12,148 bases of DNA. Origin: an uncultured Acetobacter sp. Its GTDB lineage: Bacteria > Pseudomonadota > Alphaproteobacteria > Acetobacterales > Acetobacteraceae. Location of the stretch: the NCBI GenBank assembly GCA_937900755.1, contig CALCDN010000115.1, positions 1-12,148 on the forward strand, read 5' to 3'. This document shows, piece after piece, positions 1 to 6,001 of this stretch (position 1 is its first letter; each line of letters starts with the position of its first letter). The notes beneath the pieces are model-generated. The model was not told the origin of the DNA. It saw only the letters and a program-made list of their open reading frames with translations, and did not search any database. The translations under genes and the position numbers were made by a program.

Positions 1-598
1 CCCCACCACATGGACGGAGGACGAACTCTTCCAGTACCTGCGCTTTGGGGTGGCCCCACTGCATGGCCCGGCCGGTGGCCCCATGTCCCCCGTGCCGCAC
101 CGTTTCCTCTCCACTGTGCCAGAAGAGGACGTGCATGCCATTGCCCATTACTTTGCCGATGTGGACCATGCCGCCGAGCGTGAAAAACACGACAAGGCCG
201 CCCTTGCCCGCGCCATGGAGCAGTCCAGGACCGATCTGGTCGGCCCCAATGTGGACCCGGACGCCAAGCTCTACCAGGGCGCCTGTGCGGCCTGCCATTA
301 CAATGCGGCCCCCTCGCCCGTACTGGGCCGCCCGGACCTGGCGCTGAACAACGCGTTGTGGCTGAGCGAGCCAACCAACCTCTATCAGGTCATCCTGCAT
401 GGGCTTACGGCAGAAGAGGGGCAGACAGGCGTTGCCATGCCCAGCTTCTACAATGCCCTGTCCGACCAGGACATGGCGCGGATTGCGGGCTACCTGCGCC
501 GCACCCGCACCACCCTGCCACCATGGACGGACCTGGAAAAGAAAGCAGCCGCAGTGCGCAAAACCGTTACCCCCATTCCTGTCAATTCATCGCACTAA
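1..598 (+). CDS. c-type cytochrome subunit of a molybdo-oxidoreductase (3' part only)
   Basis: This is the C-terminal ~198 codons of a multihaem cytochrome c; the reading frame is open to the left edge, with the first whole codon at base 2. The visible part holds the end of one haem domain, with a likely axial Met in GGPM (ATG at 83-85). A complete domain follows, with a CAACH haem-binding motif at 284-298 and a likely axial Met in VAMPSF (ATG at 437-439). Cytochromes of this type usually carry three haems in acetic acid bacterial dehydrogenases and hand electrons from the partner subunits to ubiquinone at the periplasmic membrane face. The next gene, for a [2Fe-2S] subunit, begins 21 nt downstream, so the two are surely one operon. 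The internal GTG at 50 is not a credible start because the haem domain runs through it. The family is clear; the haem count and signal peptide lie outside the window. Confidence 0.9.
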   Translation, partial: PTTWTEDELFQYLRFGVAPLHGPAGGPMSPVPHRFLSTVPEEDVHAIAHYFADVDHAAEREKHDKAALARAMEQSRTDLVGPNVDPDAKLYQGACAACHYNAAPSPVLGRPDLALNNALWLSEPTNLYQVILHGLTAEEGQTGVAMPSFYNALSDQDMARIAGYLRRTRTTLPPWTDLEKKAAAVRKTVTPIPVNSSH

Positions 599-619
599 GT
601 ACGGACCACGGAGCACGAG

Positions 620-1096
620 ATGGTAAAATTCAAACTCAATGGCCGTGACGTTTCAGTCGATGTGCCAGACGACACTCCCCTGCTGTGGGCGCTGCGCGAT
701 GACCTGGATCTGACGGGTACAAAATTTGGCTGTGGTGTTGGCCAGTGTGGTGCATGCACCGTGCTGGTTGGCGGCCGGGCAACCCGGTCGTGCATTACCC
801 CGCTCAGTTCGCTCGAAGGGGCGGATGTCACCACCATTGAAGGGCTGGACCCCAATGGCAAGCACGCCGTGCAGGAAGCCTGGAAGGATATTCAGGTTCC
901 GCAGTGCGGGTACTGCCAGTCCGGCCAGATCATGCAGGCGGTCAGCCTTTTAAAGGACTACCCGGACCCCACGGATGAGGAAATTGATGGTGTTATGGGC
1001 GGCAGCCTGTGCCGCTGCATGACCTATGTCCGTATTCGCAAAGCCATTAAAAAAGCAGCTGCCGCCCTGCGCAAGGAGGAGGCATCCCATGGGTAA
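620..1096 (+). CDS. [2Fe-2S] small subunit, isoquinoline 1-oxidoreductase / aldehyde dehydrogenase type
   Basis: A 158-residue protein of full family length that carries both iron-sulfur clusters of a xanthine-oxidase-family enzyme. The plant-ferredoxin-like N-terminal domain has C38, C43, C46 and C58. The helical C-terminal domain has C96, C99, C131 and C133, in the patterns CGYC and CRC. These clusters relay electrons from the molybdenum centre in the next subunit to the cytochrome encoded upstream. The ATG at 620 is preceded by GGAG at 610-613. The stop overlaps the next gene's ATG by 8 nt, which suggests translational coupling. There is no signal peptide, so if the enzyme is periplasmic this subunit is probably carried out folded with the Tat-signal-bearing large subunit. 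IorA, AldF and similar names fit the family, but the substrate cannot be read from this sequence, so no symbol is given. Confidence 0.93.
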   Translation: MVKFKLNGRDVSVDVPDDTPLLWALRDDLDLTGTKFGCGVGQCGACTVLVGGRATRSCITPLSSLEGADVTTIEGLDPNGKHAVQEAWKDIQVPQCGYCQSGQIMQAVSLLKDYPDPTDEEIDGVMGGSLCRCMTYVRIRKAIKKAAAALRKEEASHG

Positions 1097-3419
1097 GCTC
1101 GAACGTATTGCCGCCCGTCAGGACCGGGCCGCGGGGCTTGGCCCTTCACGCCGCAGTTTTCTGCTGACCGCCGCAGGCTCCGCCTTTTTGTTCGGCTTTG
1201 CCCGCCAGGGCAAGGCGGCGCAGGTTTACCCGCATGACGCCCCCGCCGCCTTGCGAGAAGCAGGCGCTTTTGAACCCACAATCTGGTGCTCCATCGCACC
1301 CGACGGGTGGGTGAACGTCAACATCATCCGCGCGGAAATGGGCCAGCACATTGGCACGGCCCTTGCCCGCATTATTGCGGATGAAATGGAAGCGGACTGG
1401 AACAAGGTCCGCATTACCTACGTGGATACGGACCCCAAATGGGGCCTTATGGTCACCGGCGGGTCATGGTCGGTCTGGATGACGTGGGACCAGTTCCGCC
1501 AGGCCGGCGCTGCCGCGCGCACGGTTATGGTCGAACAGGGTGCAAAGCTGCTTGGCGTGGCCCCCGCTACCTGTATTGCGCGCAACGGGCAGGTTATCGC
1601 GGGCAGTCGCTCCATCAGCTACGGCGATATTGTCAGCCGCGCGCACCCGACCAAAACCTATACGCCAGACGAAATGGCCAAATTGCCGCTCAAGCCCGCA
1701 TCCGAGCACCGGCTGATTGGCAAGGACGTCAAGGCGCTGGACATTCCTTCCAAAACCGATGGGACAGCCATTTACGGCATTGACGCCAAGCTGGACGGCA
1801 TGGTGTACGCCCGCCCCAAACTGCCCCCCACGCGCTATGGGTCCAAGGTTGTCTCGGTCGATGACAGCGAGGCCAAAAAGGTCAAGGGCTATATCCGCTA
1901 CGTTGTCATCGAAGACCCCTCGGACACCGTACCGGGCTGGGTTGCGGTGCTGGCCTCCTCCTACCCCGCGGCCATCCGTGCGACCGATGCGCTCAAGGTG
2001 GTGTGGACACCGGGCAAGACCGCCAACATCACCGAGCAGGACATTCTGGACTACGGCCGCAAGCAGATTGCCGACAAGGCCGGTGGCTCCCGCGTGTTCA
2101 ACGACCCCGGCGTGGACGAAACCTTCGCCAGGGCCGCCAAGGTGGTGGAGCAGACCTACACCTGTTCCTCCGTACTGCATTACCAGCTTGAACCCATGAA
2201 CGCGCTGGCCCGCCAGCACGAAGGCAAGTGGGAAGTGCATTGCGGCAACCAGTGGCAGACCCTCTTCCTGCCGGTTATCGCCAAGGCCCTTCAGGTTCCT
2301 GAATCCGAGGTGGTCATGCGCAGCTACCTGCTGGGTGGGGGCTTTGGCCGCCGCCTGAACGGGGACTACGCAGTGCCTGCGGCCCTTATTTCCAAGGCCA
2401 TTGGTGGCAAGCCTGTCAAGCTGATCCTTACCCGCTCGGATGATGTGCTGTTTGACTCCATCCGCTCCCCTTCCGTGCAGACGGTCCGCGCGGCACTGGG
2501 GCAGGATGGCGCCATTACGGCATGGCAGCACCATGCCTCTGCTGGCTGGCCAACCCGCGTCATGGCCAGCGCGTTCATGGAAAAAGGGGAAGATGGCAAG
2601 CCTTATGACCAGTTCGCCATTGCTGGTGCCGACCACTGGTACGATGTCGGCCCCATGCTGGTGCGCGCACTGGACAATGAACTGGCGAGCGAGACCTTCC
2701 GCCCCGGCTGGCTGCGCTCGGTCAGTTCAGGCTGGACGCCATGGGCGCATGAGAGCTTTTTGGATGAAATCGCCCATGCCCGTAAGCTGGACCCGGTGGA
2801 CTACCGCCTGAGCCTGCTGGACAGCAAGGGCCGCAATGCCGGAAGTGCGCCAAACTCCGTAGGGGGGGCCAGCCGCCAGGCCAACGTGCTCAGGCACCTG
2901 GTGGAAAAATGTGGTTACGGCAAGGTATCCCTGCCAGCCGATACCGCCATTGGCATTGCCACCACCTTTGGGCAGGAACGCGCCATGCCCACATGGACCG
3001 CAGGTGCCGTGCAGGTGCATGTGGACCGCAAGACAGGCGTGGTCACCTGCCAGAAAATCTGGCTGGTGCTTGATGCAGGCACCATTATCGACCCCGATGG
3101 CGCGGCGGCCCAGACCGAAGGTGGTGCCTTGTGGGGGTTGAGCATGGCCCTGTTTGAAGGAACCGAAATCGTGGACGGCAACGTGCGCGACCGGAACCTG
3201 AACACCTACACCCCCCTGCGTATTGCGGACGTGCCGGACATGGAGGTTGAATTCCTGCCCAGCACGGAAAAACCCATGGGTCTGGGCGAGCCGGGGGTCA
3301 CAACCATAGCCCCCGCCGTGGGTAACGCCATTTTCAACGCGGTGGGCGTGCGCCTGCGCCACCTGCCCATTCGCCCGGCGGATGTGCTGAACGCCCTGAA
3401 GGAAAAAGGGAACGCCTGA
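1089..3419 (+). CDS. Molybdopterin-binding large subunit of a Tat-exported aldehyde/isoquinoline oxidoreductase
   Basis: A 776-residue catalytic subunit of the xanthine dehydrogenase family, IorB/membrane-bound aldehyde dehydrogenase branch. The ATG at 1089 is chosen over upstream in-frame codons because a strong Shine-Dalgarno (AAGGAGGAGG, 1073-1082) precedes it and because it places a twin-arginine signal correctly (SRRSFLL, residues 20-26, then a hydrophobic stretch). Cofactor-site motifs are LEPMNA (367-372) and LGGGFGRR (415-422). E734 in GLGEPG matches the catalytic glutamate that activates the Mo-bound water in this family. There is no FAD/NAD subunit; the cytochrome c and [2Fe-2S] genes just upstream imply electron flow to the respiratory chain. 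Likely substrates are aldehydes (acetaldehyde in acetic acid bacteria) or N-heterocycles. Gene order here is cytochrome, small subunit, large subunit. As I remember it, the main acetaldehyde dehydrogenase cluster is arranged differently, so this may be a paralogue. Confidence 0.93.
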   Translation: MGKLERIAARQDRAAGLGPSRRSFLLTAAGSAFLFGFARQGKAAQVYPHDAPAALREAGAFEPTIWCSIAPDGWVNVNIIRAEMGQHIGTALARIIADEMEADWNKVRITYVDTDPKWGLMVTGGSWSVWMTWDQFRQAGAAARTVMVEQGAKLLGVAPATCIARNGQVIAGSRSISYGDIVSRAHPTKTYTPDEMAKLPLKPASEHRLIGKDVKALDIPSKTDGTAIYGIDAKLDGMVYARPKLPPTRYGSKVVSVDDSEAKKVKGYIRYVVIEDPSDTVPGWVAVLASSYPAAIRATDALKVVWTPGKTANITEQDILDYGRKQIADKAGGSRVFNDPGVDETFARAAKVVEQTYTCSSVLHYQLEPMNALARQHEGKWEVHCGNQWQTLFLPVIAKALQVPESEVVMRSYLLGGGFGRRLNGDYAVPAALISKAIGGKPVKLILTRSDDVLFDSIRSPSVQTVRAALGQDGAITAWQHHASAGWPTRVMASAFMEKGEDGKPYDQFAIAGADHWYDVGPMLVRALDNELASETFRPGWLRSVSSGWTPWAHESFLDEIAHARKLDPVDYRLSLLDSKGRNAGSAPNSVGGASRQANVLRHLVEKCGYGKVSLPADTAIGIATTFGQERAMPTWTAGAVQVHVDRKTGVVTCQKIWLVLDAGTIIDPDGAAAQTEGGALWGLSMALFEGTEIVDGNVRDRNLNTYTPLRIADVPDMEVEFLPSTEKPMGLGEPGVTTIAPAVGNAIFNAVGVRLRHLPIRPADVLNALKEKGNA

Positions 3420-3480
3420 GCCACTCGGGCAGCCCCGGCAAAACCCGGGCCGCGGGAAGTGCGGACCGGCTCCATGACCA

Positions 3481-3523
3481 AAAAAACCCCAGCCCGGCAT
3501 GAATATGCAGGCTGGGGTTTTTT
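3481..3523. terminator. Bidirectional intrinsic terminator between convergent operons
   Basis: A perfect 14-bp inverted repeat (3481-3494 with 3510-3523) starts with six A and ends with six T, with a GC-rich core (CCCCAGCC / GGCTGGGG) and a 15-nt loop. Read on either strand it gives a GC stem followed by a U run. It can therefore end the oxidoreductase transcript from the left and the hslV-hslU-sufE transcript from the right. The position, 62 nt after the left stop codon and 61 nt after the sufE stop, supports the double role. Confidence 0.9.
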
Positions 3524-3542
3524 GTATTGATCCCACGCAGTG

Positions 3543-3573
3543 CTTACGGGCGGCGGGCCAGGCCGCCCGTAAG
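3543..3573 (-). repeat. Strong stem-loop just after the sufE stop codon
   Basis: Perfect 12-bp arms CTTACGGGCGGC (3543-3554) and GCCGCCCGTAAG (3562-3573) enclose a 7-nt loop. The hairpin begins 10 nt after the sufE stop and comes before the bidirectional terminator. It lacks a T run on either strand, so by itself it is not a standard intrinsic terminator. It may protect the mRNA 3' end from exonucleases or help polymerase pause. It is clear as a structure; its function is inferred. Confidence 0.6.
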
Positions 3574-3583
3574 GCGGAACCCC

Positions 3584-4024
3584 TCAGGCGGAAACAGCCG
3601 CCGCCGTGCGGATGGCGCGGGCCATGGCCTCCACCCCGTTGCCACGGTTGGTGGACAGGGCCTGCACCAGCCCCAGGTCACGCAAAAACCCGGGATCCGT
3701 TGCCTGAATTTCCTCCCGCGTGCGGCCAGAATAGACGCGCAGCAGCAGGGCCACCAGCCCACACACAATGGCGGCATCGGACAGGCCTGCAAAGTAGAGC
3801 CTGCCGCCCTCCTCCTTTTCCTCCAGCCAGACCTGGCTCTGGCAGCCGGGCACGCGGTGCGCGTCATTGCACCATTCTGGTGGAAACGGCGGCAGTTTAC
3901 GCCCCATTTCTATGATGTACTGGTAGCGTTCCATCCAGTCATCAAAGATGTCCAGCTCATCGCCAATGGCTTCGATCGCGTCCGCCGCAGTGTCTTCCTG
4001 TGGATTAACAAAGGGTGCTTCCAT
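3584..4024 (-). CDS. sufE: SufE-family cysteine desulfuration / Fe-S assembly protein
   Basis: A 146-residue SufE-like protein, the normal length for the family. SufE accepts persulfide sulfur from the desulfurase SufS on a single cysteine and passes it to the SufBCD scaffold in the cytoplasm. The acceptor is C61 in the characteristic motif RVPGCQSQVWL. The C-terminal LSTNRGNGVEAM block (about residues 123-134) is also typical. The ATG overlaps the hslU stop by one base (TAATG), so it is almost certainly co-translated from the hslV-hslU message and shares its promoter. The genomic partner is odd, since sufE usually accompanies other suf genes. No suf neighbour is visible here, so the remaining Suf genes must lie elsewhere. 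It ends at a double hairpin/terminator region. Confidence 0.93.
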   Translation of the reverse strand: MEAPFVNPQEDTAADAIEAIGDELDIFDDWMERYQYIIEMGRKLPPFPPEWCNDAHRVPGCQSQVWLEEKEEGGRLYFAGLSDAAIVCGLVALLLRVYSGRTREEIQATDPGFLRDLGLVQALSTNRGNGVEAMARAIRTAAAVSA

Positions 4025-5337
4025 TACAAAATAAACCTGCTCAGATCGCCCTTGCGGGCCAAGGGTGCTACCTTGTCACGCACCATGGCGCCATCAACCA
4101 CAACAGTTTCGCCCTGCCGGTCGGAAGCTGTGAAGGAAATATCTTCCAGCAGCTTTTCCAGCACCGTGGCAAGCCTGCGCGCACCAATATTTTCCACCCG
4201 GTCGTTGATGTCCGCTGCCAGTTCGGCCAGGGCATCCACCGCGTCATCGGCAAATGTCAGGCTGACACCTTCAGTTTTCATCAAGGCGGTGTACTGCTTG
4301 AGCAGCGAGTGTTCGGGGTCTGTCAGAATACGCCGCAGGTCATCGCGCGAGAGGGGTTGCAACTCCACACGGATTGGCAGCCGCCCCTGCAATTCGGGCA
4401 GAAGGTCGGAGGGTTTGGCCAGATGGAACGCACCCGAGGCAATAAACAGGATATGGTCGGTTTTGACCGGCCCATGCTTGGTGGACACGGTCGTGCCCTC
4501 GATCAGGGGCAGCAGGTCGCGCTGTACCCCCTCGCGCGAGACATCGCCCCCCTTCATCCCGGTTTCGGATGAGCGGGCGCACACCTTGTCTATCTCGTCC
4601 AAAAAGACAATGCCGTTGTTCTGCACATGGGCCACGGCCTCACGCGTCAGGCTTTCGCTGTCCAGCAGGCGCTCGGTCTCCTCGCGCCGCAATTGCTCAC
4701 GCGCGGCCGAAATCCTGAGCTTTTTCTGCTTGGGTGCGCGGTTCATGAAGCCTTTCATCATGTCGCCGATGTTAATGACGTTGCCCGGCATCATCCCCGG
4801 CATGTCCCCCGGCCCGGAGGGTGCGGGGTCGGTTACGGCAATGTCAATTTCCTTGTCCTCAAGCTGGCCGCTGCGCAACATGGTGCGGAACTTGCTTTTG
4901 GTATCGGCCGAGGAGCCCTCGCCCGCCAGCACGTTGATAATCCGCTCTTCCGCCGCCTGGGCCGCCTGCTCCTCCACATCCTTGCGGCGCAGGTCCTTGA
5001 GCATGACAATGGCGGCATCGACCAGGTCGCGCACAATGCTGTCCACGTCCCGGCCCACGTAGCCGACCTCGGTAAATTTGGTGGCCTCCACTTTAAGGAA
5101 GGGGGCCTGCGCCAGCTTGGCCAGCCTGCGCGCGATTTCGGTCTTGCCGCAGCCGGTCGGGCCGATCATGAGAATGTTCTTGGGTACGACTTCCTCACGC
5201 ATGGCCTCGGGCAGTTGCGCCCGGCGCCAGCGATTGCGCATGGCAATGGCGACCGCGCGCTTAGCATCGCCCTGCCCCACAATATACCGGTCAAGCTCGG
5301 CAACAATATCCTTGGGAGAAAAATGAGGAGCTTGCAT
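4024..5337 (-). CDS. hslU: HslU, ATPase/unfoldase subunit of the HslUV protease
   Basis: A 437-residue AAA+ ATPase, close to the 443 residues of the E. coli protein. HslU hexamers unfold substrates and thread them into the HslV peptidase chamber in the cytoplasm. Visible motifs are Walker A GPTGCGKT (59-66), the pore loop GYVG (92-95), an inserted I domain at roughly 110-230, Walker B IVFLDE (243-248), a sensor-1 region near FIASGAFH (298-305) and sensor-2 GARRL (385-389). It ends in LSRFIL, the C-terminal tail that docks into HslV in known structures. The start overlaps the hslV stop as TGATG and the stop overlaps the sufE start as TAATG, so three genes are translationally chained. All key residues are intact. 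Regulation is probably through the heat-shock-like promoter before hslV. Confidence 0.97.
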   Translation of the reverse strand: MQAPHFSPKDIVAELDRYIVGQGDAKRAVAIAMRNRWRRAQLPEAMREEVVPKNILMIGPTGCGKTEIARRLAKLAQAPFLKVEATKFTEVGYVGRDVDSIVRDLVDAAIVMLKDLRRKDVEEQAAQAAEERIINVLAGEGSSADTKSKFRTMLRSGQLEDKEIDIAVTDPAPSGPGDMPGMMPGNVINIGDMMKGFMNRAPKQKKLRISAAREQLRREETERLLDSESLTREAVAHVQNNGIVFLDEIDKVCARSSETGMKGGDVSREGVQRDLLPLIEGTTVSTKHGPVKTDHILFIASGAFHLAKPSDLLPELQGRLPIRVELQPLSRDDLRRILTDPEHSLLKQYTALMKTEGVSLTFADDAVDALAELAADINDRVENIGARRLATVLEKLLEDISFTASDRQGETVVVDGAMVRDKVAPLARKGDLSRFIL

Positions 5338-5936
5338 CAGGCGTTCTCTCCCGCCGATCCGGCGTCCAGTGTTTCTATCCGCACGGAGTGGTTGGTATAG
5401 ACACAGATGTCACCCGCGATTTTCATGGCGCGGGTGACAATTTCCTCTGCCCCCAGGCCATCCACCGTCAGCAGCGCGCGGGCCGCCGAAAGCGCGTAAT
5501 TGCCACCCGAACCAATGGCGATAATGCCATCTTCGGGCTCCAGCACATCGCCGTTGCCGGTCAGGGTAAAGGAGTGTTCCGCGTCGGCTACGGCCATCAT
5601 GGCCTCCAGCCTGCGCAGGTAGCGGTCCGTGCGCCAGTCCTTGGCCAGTTCCACGCAGGCGCGCTCCAACTGGTTGGGGTAGCGCTCCAGCTTGGCCTCC
5701 AGCCGCTCCAGCAGCGTAAAGGCGTCCGCCGTGGCGCCGGCAAAGCCTGCCAGAATGGTGCCCGAGGGGCCAATGCGCCGGACCTTGCGGGCGTTGCCCT
5801 TGATAACGGTACTGCCCAGCGTGACCTGGCCATCCCCCGCCATGGCAACCTGCGCACCCCGGCGCACACAAAGAATGGTGGTCCCGTGCCAGCCGACGGG
5901 ATCATGCGAAGACGAAGCAGAATGAAAACTATCCAT
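5337..5936 (-). CDS. hslV: HslV, threonine peptidase subunit of the HslUV protease
   Basis: A 199-residue N-terminal-nucleophile hydrolase homologous to proteasome beta subunits. The mature enzyme should begin at T19, in the WHG-TTI junction, after removal of an 18-residue propeptide. That propeptide is longer than the single Met of E. coli HslV. Conserved blocks include AGDGQVTLG, VIKGNARKVRR (K46, mature position 28), AGFAGATADAF, AKDWRTDR and IAIGSGG. The ATG at 5936 is preferred over the in-frame TTG at 5972. That TTG overlaps the -35 element of a sigma-32-like promoter, so a message from that promoter would not contain it. The leader would then be only a few nucleotides and has no clear Shine-Dalgarno. 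It is followed immediately by hslU and then sufE. Confidence 0.95.
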   Translation of the reverse strand: MDSFHSASSSHDPVGWHGTTILCVRRGAQVAMAGDGQVTLGSTVIKGNARKVRRIGPSGTILAGFAGATADAFTLLERLEAKLERYPNQLERACVELAKDWRTDRYLRRLEAMMAVADAEHSFTLTGNGDVLEPEDGIIAIGSGGNYALSAARALLTVDGLGAEEIVTRAMKIAGDICVYTNHSVRIETLDAGSAGENA

Positions 5937-5945
5937 GACACCAAG

Positions 5946-5973
5946 AAATAGGCGTTCTGGCGCAGGAGACAAG
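5946..5973 (-). promoter_or_regulatory. Sigma-32 (RpoH)-like heat-shock promoter for hslV-hslU-sufE
   Basis: On the minus strand, CTTG (5973-5970) is followed by exactly 17 nt and then CCTATTT (5952-5946). This matches the alphaproteobacterial RpoH pattern as I know it (CTTG, 17-18 nt, CYTATNT). It lies directly before hslV, a classical heat-shock gene, and downstream of the kinase gene's stop. The expected transcription start falls about 5937-5941, only a few bases from the hslV ATG at 5936. Confidence 0.7.
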
Positions 5974-5978
5974 AGGGC

Positions 5979-6001
5979 GGGCTATGCTGCCAGCATAGCC
6001 C
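5979..6001 (-). repeat. Perfect inverted repeat over the stop codon of the hybrid kinase gene
   Basis: Eleven-bp perfect arms (GGGCTATGCTG at 5979-5989 and CAGCATAGCCC at 5991-6001) are separated by one base. The repeat covers the last codons and TAG of the hybrid kinase gene and ends 5 nt before the -35 of the hslV promoter. The flank CGCCCTCTTGTCTCC is pyrimidine-rich but has no U run. It may be a weak or Rho-assisted terminator, or a protein-binding site beside the promoter. Confidence 0.55.

Noticed and set aside
1464..2636. Minus-strand open frame of 390 codons
   Set aside because: Lies inside the molybdopterin subunit gene, whose motifs are all intact; no recognisable domain on the minus strand.
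3527..5062. Long plus-strand open frame of 511 codons
   Set aside because: Antisense to sufE and hslU, both certain genes; the product is low-complexity Ser/Arg-rich, as expected for a shadow in GC-rich DNA.
5937..5972. N-terminal extension of HslV from the TTG at 5972
   Set aside because: The TTG sits in the -35 element of the proposed promoter and the extra 12 residues match nothing expected for HslV. If the promoter is wrong, this start would need another look.
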